Positions 51,534 to 60,517 are shown, counted from the stretch's first letter. The stretch: DNA of 64,000 nt from Brachybacterium sp. SGAir0954 (GCF_005490785.1 NZ_CP027295.1:868001-932000), one strand, 5' to 3'. The notes: generated by a model from the sequence alone, not told the origin. Translations and numbers: made by a program.

Positions 51534-53870
51534 TCAGGCGAGCGTGACCCGCTCCCCGGTGCCGACGACCTGCTGCTCGGAGCCGTCCGGCAGCACGACC
51601 CGCGCCGGCACGCCCGCGGGTATCGTCGCCGCGAGGGAGAAGCCGCCCTCGGCCGCGGACCACTCGACCTCGATCCGGCCGTGGGCCGAGTCGTACGCGC
51701 CCGTCGCCCAGTCGATGCCCGGGCCCGGAGTGGGCTGCAGCAGCGCCTCCGCGTAGCCGGGGGCCGCCGGGCGGATGCCGAGGACGACCTGGTAGATCCA
51801 GTCCGCGACCGCGCCGAGGGCGTAGTGGTTGAAGCTCGTCATCTCGCCGGGGTTGATGGTGCCGTCCGGCAGCATCGAGTCCCAGCGCTCCCAGATCGTC
51901 GTCGCGCCCATCGAGACGGGGTACAGCCACGAGGGGCAGCCCTCCTCGAGCAGCAGGCGGAACGCGTCCTCCGTGTGGCCGGTCTCCGAGAGCGCCCAGG
52001 TGACGAAGGGGGTGCCCGCGAAGCCCGTGGAGACCTTGTACTCCGCGGCGCGGACCACCTCGACGAGGCGCGCGGCGGCCTTCTCCCGGGTGGCGGGATC
52101 GAGGAGGTCGAAGGCGATCGCGAGCGCGTAGACGGTCGCGCAGTCCGAGGTGATCGTGCCGTCCTCCTGCACGTATGCCTCGGTGAACGCCGCGAGGGTG
52201 CGGTCCGCGAGCTCCTGCCAGCGGCGGGCGCCGGCCTCCTCGCCGATCAGCGCGGCGGCCTCCGCGGCGAAGCGGGCCGAGCGCACGAGGCACGCGGTCG
52301 CGACGACGTACCTGTCCGCCTTCGCGGCGGCCGCGTCCTCCGGCGGGGCGTCCGGGTCCAGCCAGTCGCCGAACTGGAAGCCCTGGTCCCAGAGCCCGCT
52401 CGGGGACAGCGCCTTCTCCACGGACTCCAGATGCAGCACCATGCCGGGGTACTGGGCGCGCAGCTGGTCGAGATCGCCGTAGGCGGTCCAGAGCGCCTGC
52501 GCGACCCACACGGCGGCGTCGCCCCAGATGGCGGTCGCGCCCTTCCAGGCCTCCGCCGCCTCGACGTCGGCCTCCTTCGGGAAGGAGGCGAGCTTGAGCA
52601 GGTCCGGGATGACGAAGGGGACCCAGCCGTCGGGGTTCGCGGCGGTCTCCGCACGCAGGTCCAGCAGCCAGTTGTGCAGGAAGTCCTGGACGTCGAACTG
52701 GTAGGCGGCGGTCGCCGCGAAGGCCGCGATGTCCCCGGTCCAGCCCAGGCGCTCGTCGCGCTGCGGGCAGTCCGTGGGGACGGCGAGGAAGTTGCCGCGC
52801 TGGGACCAGATCGAGTTGCTGATCAGCTGGTTCACGCCCGCGTGGGAGGACTCGAACCAGCCGGTGCGGCGGAGGTCGGAGCCGACGACGACCGCCTCGA
52901 CGTCCTCCGGCGCGAGCTCCCCGGGCCAGCCGGTGATCTCCGCGTAGCGGAAGCCGTGGAAGGTGAGGGTGGGCTCGAAGGTCTCCCCGGCCGGGTCTCC
53001 CGCGAGGACGATCCGGTCCGTGGCCTCGGCGGCGCGCAGCGGGCGGGTGCCGAGCTCGTCGTGCTCGAGCACCTCCGCGTGGCGCAGGGTGATCTCGGTG
53101 CCCGCGGGCCCGGTGACCGTGAAGCGCAGCCAGCCCACCAGGTTCTGGCCGAAGTCCAGCAGCGTCCTCCCCGACGGCGAGGTCCAGATCTTCTCGGGCC
53201 GGCGGGACTCGTGGCGGACGATCAGCGGCGAGGCCTGCTCGATGAGGGTGCCGCGGTCGATCTGTGCGGTCTCGACGGGCCGGGGGTCGCCCGGGGTGAG
53301 GCGGCGGTCCTCGCGCTGGCCGTCGTAGAGGGTCGCGAAGGTGATGGGGGAGTCCGTCGCGGTCCACGAAGCGTCCGTGTCGATGCGCTGGACCGTGCCG
53401 TCCGCGAAGGTGATCTCGAGGGAGGCGAGCAGCGCCTGCTGGTCGCCGTAGTTCGCGTGGGCGTTCTCGAAGCCGAGGTCTCCGTTCCACCAGCCGCGGC
53501 CCAGGGTCACCGCGAGCTCCTGCTCAGTGCCGGGGCGCAGCAGCTCGGTGACGTCGAAGCGCTGGACCTGCAGGCGGGACTCGTAGACGGTCCAGCCCGG
53601 GTCGAGCACGGAGGAGCTCACGGGGCGGCCGTCGATCCGGGCCTCGTACACGCCGTGGGCGGTGGCGATCAGCTCGGCGCGCGCGATCGCGGGGGCGCCG
53701 GAGCCCGCGGCGTCGGCGCCGGCGGTGAAGCGGGTGGCGAGCACGGGGGTGCGGCCGTCGGTCCCGGCGGCGGTGATGGCGGTCGCCGTCTCGAGGGAGC
53801 GGGCGGCGGTGTCGGGACCCGCCGTGGTGGAGGGCGTCGCGGGGGTGGTCGCGGTGGGGGAGGTGGTCAC
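51534..53870 (-). CDS. GH78 alpha-L-rhamnosidase
   Basis: About 778 residues, within the GH78 range. N-terminal beta domains (RAELIATAHGVYEARIDG, VQRFDVTELLRPG, TLGRGWWNGDLGF) then the (alpha/alpha)6 catalytic barrel with the hallmark DCPQRDERLGWTGDIAAF, which includes acidic catalytic residues, and GATTIWERWDSMLPDG. A final beta domain ends near the C-terminus. No signal peptide: releases rhamnose inside the cell. The GTG start is supported by ACGAGGA five bases upstream; an ATG 15 bases earlier (53885) is in frame but has no ribosome site. Divergent from the second binding-protein gene. Confidence 0.92.
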   Translation of the reverse strand: MTTSPTATTPATPSTTAGPDTAARSLETATAITAAGTDGRTPVLATRFTAGADAAGSGAPAIARAELIATAHGVYEARIDGRPVSSSVLDPGWTVYESRLQVQRFDVTELLRPGTEQELAVTLGRGWWNGDLGFENAHANYGDQQALLASLEITFADGTVQRIDTDASWTATDSPITFATLYDGQREDRRLTPGDPRPVETAQIDRGTLIEQASPLIVRHESRRPEKIWTSPSGRTLLDFGQNLVGWLRFTVTGPAGTEITLRHAEVLEHDELGTRPLRAAEATDRIVLAGDPAGETFEPTLTFHGFRYAEITGWPGELAPEDVEAVVVGSDLRRTGWFESSHAGVNQLISNSIWSQRGNFLAVPTDCPQRDERLGWTGDIAAFAATAAYQFDVQDFLHNWLLDLRAETAANPDGWVPFVIPDLLKLASFPKEADVEAAEAWKGATAIWGDAAVWVAQALWTAYGDLDQLRAQYPGMVLHLESVEKALSPSGLWDQGFQFGDWLDPDAPPEDAAAAKADRYVVATACLVRSARFAAEAAALIGEEAGARRWQELADRTLAAFTEAYVQEDGTITSDCATVYALAIAFDLLDPATREKAAARLVEVVRAAEYKVSTGFAGTPFVTWALSETGHTEDAFRLLLEEGCPSWLYPVSMGATTIWERWDSMLPDGTINPGEMTSFNHYALGAVADWIYQVVLGIRPAAPGYAEALLQPTPGPGIDWATGAYDSAHGRIEVEWSAAEGGFSLAATIPAGVPARVVLPDGSEQQVVGTGERVTLA

Positions 53871-53942
53871 GTCGATCCTCGTCATCGGGTTCGGTGTTGC
53901 GGGTGAGGCGGGTGGGTCCGGTGCTGCGCGATCGAATCTAGA

Positions 53943-53954
53943 TGAAACGACTCA
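53943..53954. promoter_or_regulatory. Candidate LacI-type operator TGAAACGACTCA
   Basis: Ten of twelve positions fit the palindrome TGAAACGTTTCA with central CG. It lies between the divergent GH78 and binding-protein genes, nearer GH78. Confidence 0.5.
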
Positions 53955-54023
53955 ACGAATCCAGGGGTGATTTCGCCTGGTGATCCGCGCATCGCACCGG
54001 CCCAGGTGTCCACGGCAGCGGGA

Positions 54024-54059
54024 TAGCGCTTGCACGTTTCAAGCCCTGCGGCCTACGCT
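54024..54059 (+). promoter_or_regulatory. Promoter and operator of the second binding-protein gene
   Basis: TAGCGCTTGCA (54024-54034) repeats the TAGCGCTT of the first operon. The inverted repeat GCTTG-N7-CAAGC (54028-54044) covers a -35-like TTGCAC (54030-54035), and the minus strand reads TGAAACGTGCA at 54041-54031. A -10-like TACGCT is at 54054-54059 (18-base spacer). A repressor bound here would block the promoter. Confidence 0.55.
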
Positions 54060-54096
54060 CGCCGCGCAGTGACACCGATCGAAGGAGATCGCCCCC

Positions 54097-55392
54097 ATGC
54101 GCAGCCCCCGCGCTCCCCGCCGCAGCATCCTCACCGCCTCCCTGCTGCTGGGCGGTCTCGCCGCCTGCGGCCCCAACGCCCCCGGCGGCTCCGGCGCCTC
54201 CGACGCAGCCGCGCTCCGCTTCGCCTGGTGGGGCAATGCCAAGCGCGACGAGCTCACGAAGACCGCCCTCGAGACCTACGGCGCCGCCCACGACGGCGCC
54301 GCCGTGAGCCCCGAGACCACCGACTGGAGCAGCTACTGGGACAAGCTCGCCACCCAGGTCGCCGGCGGCGACGTGCCCGACGTGCTCCAGATGGACGAGG
54401 GCTACCTCGCCGAGTACAGCTCCCGCGGCATCCTCGCGGACCTCGGCGACAGCGGCCTCGCGACCGACGGCTTCGACCCCACCGCCCTGGACGCCGGGAC
54501 GGTCGAGGGCTCGCTCGTCGCCGTCAACGCCGGCATCAACGCCCCCGTGCTGCTCGCGAACCCCGCCGTCTTCGAGGCGGCCGGCGTGGACCTCCCCGAC
54601 GACACCACGTGGACCTGGGACGACCTCGTCGACATCGCCACCCGCATCACCGAGGGCACCGAGGAGGGGACCTACGGCGTCCAGCAGCTCGGCATCGCCG
54701 GTGACCCCACCTTCTCCGTGCACCTGCGCCAGCAGGGGGCGCAGAAGTTCGACGGCAACGCGCTCGGCTTCACCGAGGAGCACCTCCTGGCCTGGTTCGA
54801 GCTCGCCCTCCGCCTGCAGGACACGAAGGCCGCGCCGCCCGCGGACGTCGCCGTCGAGGAGGCCGGGCAGGCCGTCGACCAGACGCTCTTCGCGACCGGG
54901 AAGTGCGGCCTCCAGTCGCAGTGGTCCAACCAGGTCGTCACCTTCGACGCCTCGCTCGACGGCGCCGTGACGGTGCTGCGCATGCCCTCCCTCGCCGGCG
55001 CCGCCGACCAGGCCCAGCTCTGGTACAAGGCCTCCATGTACTTCGCCGTCTCCGCCCGCTCCGGACAGCAGGAGGCCGCCGTCGCCCTCGTGGACTGGCT
55101 GGTCAACAGCGAGGAGGCGGGGAGGATCCTGCTCGCCGAGCGGGGTGTCCCCGCGAACCTCGACGTGCGCGAGGCGATCCTCCCCGAGCTCACCGAGGCC
55201 GATCTCAAGGCCGCGGACTTCATCGAGGCGATCGCGGAGGAGCTCGGCGAGCAGCCCTCGATCACCCCGCCCGGTGGGAGCGCCGTCGGCGACGTCCTCC
55301 AGCGGGGCATGGAGGACGTGCTCTTCGGACGCGTCGAGGCGGCCGACGCCGCGAGCTCCGTGCTCCAGGAGGCGTCCGGCGCGCTCGGCTGA
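54097..55392 (+). CDS. Orphan ABC solute-binding lipoprotein, carbohydrate family 1
   Basis: 431 residues. Signal MRSPRAPRRSILTASLLLGG with lipobox LAAC (C24), then a short Gly/Ser linker and a type 1 sugar-binding fold: LRFAWWGNAKRDE, SSYWDKLATQ, VPDVLQMDEGYLAEYS, DDTTWTWDDL. It is a clear paralogue of the protein at 40192 but has no permease genes beside it; it may deliver a related ligand to the same permeases (inference). GAAGGAG precedes the ATG by ten bases. Followed on the same strand by a LacI gene. Confidence 0.92.
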   Translation: MRSPRAPRRSILTASLLLGGLAACGPNAPGGSGASDAAALRFAWWGNAKRDELTKTALETYGAAHDGAAVSPETTDWSSYWDKLATQVAGGDVPDVLQMDEGYLAEYSSRGILADLGDSGLATDGFDPTALDAGTVEGSLVAVNAGINAPVLLANPAVFEAAGVDLPDDTTWTWDDLVDIATRITEGTEEGTYGVQQLGIAGDPTFSVHLRQQGAQKFDGNALGFTEEHLLAWFELALRLQDTKAAPPADVAVEEAGQAVDQTLFATGKCGLQSQWSNQVVTFDASLDGAVTVLRMPSLAGAADQAQLWYKASMYFAVSARSGQQEAAVALVDWLVNSEEAGRILLAERGVPANLDVREAILPELTEADLKAADFIEAIAEELGEQPSITPPGGSAVGDVLQRGMEDVLFGRVEAADAASSVLQEASGALG

Positions 55393-55463
55393 GCGCGGGC
55401 CGCCGCACGATACAGTCACCGCAGGCGGGAAGCGGTCCCGACCGGCACGACGAGGGGAGAGGC

Positions 55464-56471
55464 ATGGCCTCCGGGCGCCTGGTGAGCATGAAGGACGTCG
55501 CGGCCGCGGCGAGGGTCTCCGTGGGCACCGTCTCCAACGTCCTCAACCGGCCCGACGTCGTCTCCCCGGACCGCCGCGAGCGGGTCGAGCAGGCGATCGC
55601 GGAGCTCGGCTACGTGCGCAACGACGCCGCCCGCCAGCTCAAGCTCGGCCGCTCCCGCACCGTCGGCGCGGTCGTCCTCGACTCCGGCAACCCCTTCTAC
55701 ACCCAGCTCGTGGGCGGGATCGAAGCCGCCGCGGAGGCCTCGGGCCTCGCCGTGATCTCCGGCAGCTCCGGCAACCGCGAACGGCGCGAGCGGCTCTACC
55801 TCCAGCTGTTCGAGGAGCAGCGGGCGCGCGGCATCCTGCTCGCCTCCACCGGCGGCACCACCGAGCTCATCGAGGCGATCCGCGGCCGCGGCACCCCCGT
55901 GGTGCTCGTGGAGCGGGAGACCGAGGGCGGCTCCTCCGTGAGCGTGGACGACGTCGCCGGGGGCGAGATCGCCGTGCGCCACCTCGCGGGCATCGGCCGC
56001 CGCCGGATCGGGGTCGTCGTCTCCCGTCAGGACCTCCGCCAGGTCGCGGACCGCCTGCGCGGCGCCCAGCGGGCCGCCGCCGAGGCCGGGGTGGAGGTCG
56101 AGGTGATCGAGGCGGAGGACCTCACCGTCCTCGCGGGCCGCACCGTCGGCGAGGCGATCGTCGCCCGCAGCGTCGCCGAGCGGCCCGACGCCGTGTTCTG
56201 CGTGAACGACCTGCTCGCCGTCGGCGTGCTCCAGGCCTTCGCGTTCCGCCACGAGATCGCCGTGCCGGAGCAGATCGCGATCGTCGGCTACGACGACATC
56301 GCCTTCGCCCGCTCCACCGTGGTGCCGCTGACCTCCGTCTCCCAGCCCGCGGAGCTCATGGGACGCACGGCCCTCGCGCTCCTCGAGGAGGAGATCGCCG
56401 AGGCGGACGCGCCGCGCCGCCACGTGAGCTTCCGGCCCTCGCTCGTGGAGCGGGAGTCGACGCGGGGCTGA
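55464..56471 (+). CDS. LacI-family transcriptional regulator (second)
   Basis: 335 residues. Helix-turn-helix at about 8-28 (SMKDVAAAARVSVGTVSNVL), hinge helix region with ELGYVRNDAARQLKLGRSRT, and ligand domain with GAVVLDSGNPFYTQLVGGIE and IVGYDDIAFARSTVVPLTSV near the end. GAGGGGAGA lies close before the ATG. It follows the orphan binding-protein gene by 71 bp, so it probably is co-transcribed and controls that promoter and possibly the importer operon through the shared half-sites. Confidence 0.92.
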   Translation: MASGRLVSMKDVAAAARVSVGTVSNVLNRPDVVSPDRRERVEQAIAELGYVRNDAARQLKLGRSRTVGAVVLDSGNPFYTQLVGGIEAAAEASGLAVISGSSGNRERRERLYLQLFEEQRARGILLASTGGTTELIEAIRGRGTPVVLVERETEGGSSVSVDDVAGGEIAVRHLAGIGRRRIGVVVSRQDLRQVADRLRGAQRAAAEAGVEVEVIEAEDLTVLAGRTVGEAIVARSVAERPDAVFCVNDLLAVGVLQAFAFRHEIAVPEQIAIVGYDDIAFARSTVVPLTSVSQPAELMGRTALALLEEEIAEADAPRRHVSFRPSLVERESTRG

Positions 56472-56613
56472 GGGACGCGGTCGTCCGTCGCGGTCATCGC
56501 GATGCTCGGCGCACGGAAGGTCAGTTCCGGGCCCCCGGTGAGTCCGGCAACGGATATGTCGGTGATCGTCCGATGTGCACGCGACGAGGAGGCCCCTCCC
56601 CGGCTGCGGCAGA

Positions 56614-56629
56614 CGAACCGGTCGGTTCG
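56614..56629. promoter_or_regulatory. Palindromic operator-like site upstream of katE
   Basis: CGAACCG-GT-CGGTTCG, perfect 7-bp arms, 109 bases before katE in the 266-base gap; its form recalls TetR-family operators. GGTCGGTTC from it recurs at 60870-60878 upstream of the KGG stress-protein gene. Nothing else is clear in the gap. Confidence 0.5.
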
Positions 56630-56737
56630 CGTGTTCCGGCTGTGGTCAGAGAGGGCACGACTTCTCCTCCGATGGGTGCCGCCGTACGGTGAGGGGCATC
56701 ACACGCGGTACGTCCGTCCCTGAGGAGGAAGCACGTC

Positions 56738-58957
56738 ATGGCATCCACCGAGCACGCACCCACACCAGCCCCCGGTCGCCCGAACAGCGAACCCCCGTCG
56801 CTCGAGGAACCGACGGAGCCCACCGCGCCGCTCTCTCCGAAGCCGGATCAGCAGGGCGTCCAGCCCCGAACGCCCACCGGCGCCGAACCCAGCCCGGACG
56901 AGGCCACCACCGCGCAGCAGGGCGAGTTCCTGACCACCTCGCAGGGCGCCCGACTGCGCGACACCGACCATTCGCTCAAGGCCGGCAGGCGTGGCCCCGT
57001 GCTGCTGCAGGACCATCACCTGCGCGAGAAGATCACCCACTTCGATCACGAGCGGATCCCGGAGCGAGTGGTCCACGCTCGCGGCGCGGCGGCGCACGGG
57101 GTGTTCGAGGGCTACGGCACCGCAGAGAGCGTCTGCCGGGCCGGATTCCTCGCGAAGGGCAAGCGCACCGAGGTGTTCACGCGGTTCTCGACCGTCGTGG
57201 GCTCCCGCGGCTCGATGGACACCGCGCGTGACACCCGCGGGTTCGCGACCAAGTTCTACACCGATGAGGGCACCTTCGACCTGGTCGGCAACAACATCCC
57301 GGTGTTCTTCATCCAGGACGGCATCAAGTTCCCCGATGTCGTGCACGCGGTGAAGCCGCACCCGGACCGGGAGATTCCACAGGCACAGAGCGCCCACGAC
57401 ACCTTCTGGGACTTCGTCTCCCTCCACACCGAGGCTCAGCATCACACGCTGTGGTCCATGGGTGACCGCGGCATCCCGCGCTCCTACCGGATGATGGAGG
57501 GGTTCGGGATCCACACCTTCCGGCTCTCGAACGCCGACGGGGAGACGTCGCTGGTGAAGTTCCATTGGAAACCGGCACTCGGCGTGCACTCGCTGACCTG
57601 GGAGGAAGCGCAGATCCTCGGCGGTGCGGACCCTGATTTCCACCGTCGGGACCTCGCCGATGCGATCGAGGCCGACGCCTATCCCAGCTGGGAGCTCGGC
57701 ATCCAGGTCTTCCCTGACAACGAGGAGCAGAGCTTCGAGGGCATCGATCTCCTGGACCCCACGAAGTTCGTCCCCGAGGAGCTCGCGCCGGTGCAACCCA
57801 TCGGACGGCTCACGCTGAACCGTAATCCCCGCAACTACTTCGCCGAGACCGAACAGGTCGCCTTCAACCCGGGCCATCTGGTGCCCGGGATCGACGTCAC
57901 GGATGACCCGCTGCTGCAGGTGCGCCTGTTCTCCTATGTCGACACCCAGCTGACCCGCCTGGGTGGGCCGAACTTCGCCCAGCTGCCGATCAACCGTGCC
58001 CATGCGCCGGTCAACGACATGCTGCGTGACGGCTACGGTCAGCAGGGCGACCACTCCGGTGTCGCGCCGTACCACCCGAACTCGCTGGACGGCGGGTGCC
58101 CGTTCATGGCGGGCGAGATGGATGGTGCCTTCGAGGACCTCCCGGTGCGGGTCCCCGAGGGGGTGAAGGAACGAGCGCTCTCGGCCACGTTCGAGGACCA
58201 CTTCAGCCAGGCACGTCTGTTCTGGCGCAGCATGACGCCGGTCGAGCAGGACCACATCGTCGACGCCTACTCCTTCGAGCTCGGCAAATGCTACGAGGCC
58301 ACGATCCGGGAGCGGCAGCTGCAGTCCCTGGCGAACATCGACGAGGACCTGTGCGCGAGGGTCGCCTCGGCACTCGGGATGCCCGCCCCCGCGTCGACGG
58401 TCCCGGTCGAGGAGGAGTCCGACGGCGCGGCGGACTCCAGTGCTCCGCTGTCCCAGCTGGGTGGTCGGTGGCCGACCGACGGGCGGGTGATCGGCATCGT
58501 GGTGGACCCCGATGGCGACAACTCCGCTCTGCTCGCGTTGCACCAAGCCATCGTGGCGGCCTCGATGACCCCGGTCGTGATCGCGCCGCGCGGCGGCGAG
58601 GTGGCGGGCGTGCCGGTCGGTCGGACGTTCGGCACCGCTGCCTCCGTGGAGTTCGACGCCCTGCTGCTGGCGGGCAATCCCCTCACGGCACCGGATTCAC
58701 GGCCCTCGGTCGATCCGAAGGCAGGAGCCCCCGGTGCCGGCGAGGTCGAGCCCCGCGTCGGCAAGCTGATCGACGAGTGCTGGCGCCATGCCAAGGCGAT
58801 CGGCGCCTGGGGTGAGGGGCGCGCGGCCCTGGAAGCCCGCTCGGCGCCCGGCGGGGCCGGGATCGTGCTCGGCGAGGACGGACAGGCCGTCCTCGGCGAG
58901 ATCCGGAACCTGCTGGAGAGCCATCGCGTCTGGGAACGGTTCCCGGCCAACGCCTGA
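56738..58957 (+). CDS. katE: Large-subunit monofunctional catalase (HPII/KatE type)
   Basis: 739 residues, the size of large-subunit catalases. Disordered Pro/Glu-rich N-terminus (about 60), then the catalase core: catalytic H113 in ERVVHARGAAAHG, N186 in LVGNNIPVFF, haem-ligand Y400 in RLFSYVDTQLTRLG. The C-terminal 150 residues are the extra flavodoxin/class I amidotransferase-like domain found only in this clade (GRVIGIVVDPDGDNSALLAL). It breaks down H2O2 in the cytoplasm, usually in stationary phase or general stress. GAGGAGGAAG precedes the ATG. Converges on the CDF gene across a 14-bp hairpin. Confidence 0.96.
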   Translation: MASTEHAPTPAPGRPNSEPPSLEEPTEPTAPLSPKPDQQGVQPRTPTGAEPSPDEATTAQQGEFLTTSQGARLRDTDHSLKAGRRGPVLLQDHHLREKITHFDHERIPERVVHARGAAAHGVFEGYGTAESVCRAGFLAKGKRTEVFTRFSTVVGSRGSMDTARDTRGFATKFYTDEGTFDLVGNNIPVFFIQDGIKFPDVVHAVKPHPDREIPQAQSAHDTFWDFVSLHTEAQHHTLWSMGDRGIPRSYRMMEGFGIHTFRLSNADGETSLVKFHWKPALGVHSLTWEEAQILGGADPDFHRRDLADAIEADAYPSWELGIQVFPDNEEQSFEGIDLLDPTKFVPEELAPVQPIGRLTLNRNPRNYFAETEQVAFNPGHLVPGIDVTDDPLLQVRLFSYVDTQLTRLGGPNFAQLPINRAHAPVNDMLRDGYGQQGDHSGVAPYHPNSLDGGCPFMAGEMDGAFEDLPVRVPEGVKERALSATFEDHFSQARLFWRSMTPVEQDHIVDAYSFELGKCYEATIRERQLQSLANIDEDLCARVASALGMPAPASTVPVEEESDGAADSSAPLSQLGGRWPTDGRVIGIVVDPDGDNSALLALHQAIVAASMTPVVIAPRGGEVAGVPVGRTFGTAASVEFDALLLAGNPLTAPDSRPSVDPKAGAPGAGEVEPRVGKLIDECWRHAKAIGAWGEGRAALEARSAPGGAGIVLGEDGQAVLGEIRNLLESHRVWERFPANA

Positions 58958-58981
58958 AAGGTGCCGGAACGGAGAGGTCGT

Positions 58982-59012
58982 GAGCTCGGCCGCCAGCCTG
59001 GCGGCCGAGCTC
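58982..59012. terminator. Bidirectional hairpin terminator katE/CDF
   Basis: Perfect 14-bp arms GAGCTCGGCCGCCA and TGGCGGCCGAGCTC with a 3-base loop, between the convergent stops at 58957 and 59034. Confidence 0.75.
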
Positions 59013-59033
59013 CCGCTGACCCCTGATCGCGTA

Positions 59034-60026
59034 TCAGTCCCGCGCCGGGATCTGGGGAATCGCCGGCACCGGCGCAATGACGACGTCGTGGAGTCTCCAG
59101 TCCAGGTCGAGCAACGCGGTGCGTAGCTGTACGAGCTGGTCGAGGGAAGGTGCCTTGCCGTGGCGAGGGACCACGAACATCTCGACGTGGAAGACGTGCC
59201 CTTCGTCGCGGACGCGACCGACGGCCTGGGCGACCCACGGGGTCGCCAGGGCGCGCGTCTCGACGTCGCGCGTGAGGGGATGCGGTTCCTTGTCGTCGAC
59301 GGTGCGGGCACGGGTGTCGGTGAGGCCGCCGATCGCCGCGCGCAGGTTCTTGAACCCGTCACGCAGGATGGAGATCGACACCACCAGGGCTGCTGCAGCG
59401 TCGAACCACCACAGTCCGAATCCGATGCCGAGGACGCCGACGATGGTGGCGATCGCCGTGGTCCAGTCCGCCTTGTTCATGTCCGCGTCGGCGAACAGGA
59501 CCTTGTCGTGGAGCTTCTCAGCGAGCGGCAGCTTCTTGCGACCCAGGATCACCGGCGCGATGCCGGAGAGCGCCATGACGATGATCATCGGCCACCCCGC
59601 CCACACGGCGTGCCCGAACAGTGCCATGGTCCCGATCGGCGGTTTCTCCACCTTGACCAGGCTCATGACGGAGTCGACCACGAGGAAGGTACCCATCGCC
59701 AGGAGCGCGAGGGCGGCGACCAGATGCGCGACGCCGATCGATCGGTGATGCCCGTACGGGTGGTCCCGGTCGGGAGCCTTGCGGAGCCGGCGTGCGGCGA
59801 TCAAGAACGCCAGGGGCGGAAGGAGCGTCAGCATGTCTTCTGCCCAAGCGGCTTTCATCGCTTGCGACTGACCCGTCACGAGACCGACGGCTGCGATCGT
59901 CACGACCATGACGCCGATCGTGATCCACTCCAGGCGGATCGCCTGGTGAAGGACCTGCTGGACGTCGTGGGGCAACGCGTCGTGCCCCGAGACGGCCGCC
60001 GTCTCGGACTGGACGGTGGGGCTCAT
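59034..60026 (-). CDS. Cation diffusion facilitator (CDF) metal exporter
   Basis: 330 residues. Six hydrophobic helices span about 30-230. Metal-site candidates are in AWAEDMLTLLPP and HPYGHHR in the first half and LFADADMNKADWTTA in the second; a cytosolic C-terminal domain follows with VGRVRDEGHVFHVEMFVVP. CDF proteins export Zn2+, Mn2+, Fe2+ or related cations in exchange for protons. The classic HxxxD pair is not plain, so the metal cannot be set. Its ATG overlaps the stop of the half-size binding lipoprotein gene (ATGA), so the two are coupled. Confidence 0.88.
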   Translation of the reverse strand: MSPTVQSETAAVSGHDALPHDVQQVLHQAIRLEWITIGVMVVTIAAVGLVTGQSQAMKAAWAEDMLTLLPPLAFLIAARRLRKAPDRDHPYGHHRSIGVAHLVAALALLAMGTFLVVDSVMSLVKVEKPPIGTMALFGHAVWAGWPMIIVMALSGIAPVILGRKKLPLAEKLHDKVLFADADMNKADWTTAIATIVGVLGIGFGLWWFDAAAALVVSISILRDGFKNLRAAIGGLTDTRARTVDDKEPHPLTRDVETRALATPWVAQAVGRVRDEGHVFHVEMFVVPRHGKAPSLDQLVQLRTALLDLDWRLHDVVIAPVPAIPQIPARD

Positions 60027-60517
60027 CGCTCGGCGTCCTGATCGTCGAGGAACGTCTCCAGGGAGACCATCAGGGCATTCTCGCCGGGCCGCACGCCCAT
60101 CACCATTTTCTCCGTTGTCCCGTCCTCCCCGCGGACGGTCGTGTACGGGCGGGTCAGCGCGACCTTGTCGGTCCACGGCGCCTTCGACGTCAACCCGCCG
60201 ATCATGATGTCCAGCTCGCCGTCCTTCATGCGGTCGGCGAGCACACTCTCCGAGCCCGGGACCCAGGTGATCTCCGCGTCGATGCTCTCGGCGTAGTCCG
60301 TCACCAGGTCTGCTTCGACACCGGTGACCGCACCATCCGGCGAGATCTCGGTCCAGGGTGGGTTGGTCGTCGCCCCGACAGAGATCGTCCCTCCGGTCGC
60401 GTGGGCCAGCGAGCCCTGGCTGTCGGCGGGAAACGGGCCGGAGCACCCGGACACCAGCAACGCCGCCGCGACCGATGCAGCAGCGGCCCGGACAATGTGA
60501 TGCGCGGAGACCAACAT
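60023..60517 (-). CDS. Half-size family 3 solute-binding lipoprotein
   Basis: 164 residues. Signal peptide with lipobox LVSGC (C25), then the first lobe of an amino-acid-type binding protein: TISVGATTNPPWTEIS, GVEADLVTDYAESIDAEITWV and DGELDIMIGGLTSKAPWTDKVALTRPY. Full-length family members have about 250 residues; the second lobe is missing here and the end MVSLETFLDDQDAER is soluble. The gene is intact and coupled to a cation exporter instead of an ABC permease, so this is probably a specialised form and not debris. Possible role: extracytoplasmic sensor or partner of the CDF protein (inference). Confidence 0.8.
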   Translation of the reverse strand: MLVSAHHIVRAAAASVAAALLVSGCSGPFPADSQGSLAHATGGTISVGATTNPPWTEISPDGAVTGVEADLVTDYAESIDAEITWVPGSESVLADRMKDGELDIMIGGLTSKAPWTDKVALTRPYTTVRGEDGTTEKMVMGVRPGENALMVSLETFLDDQDAER

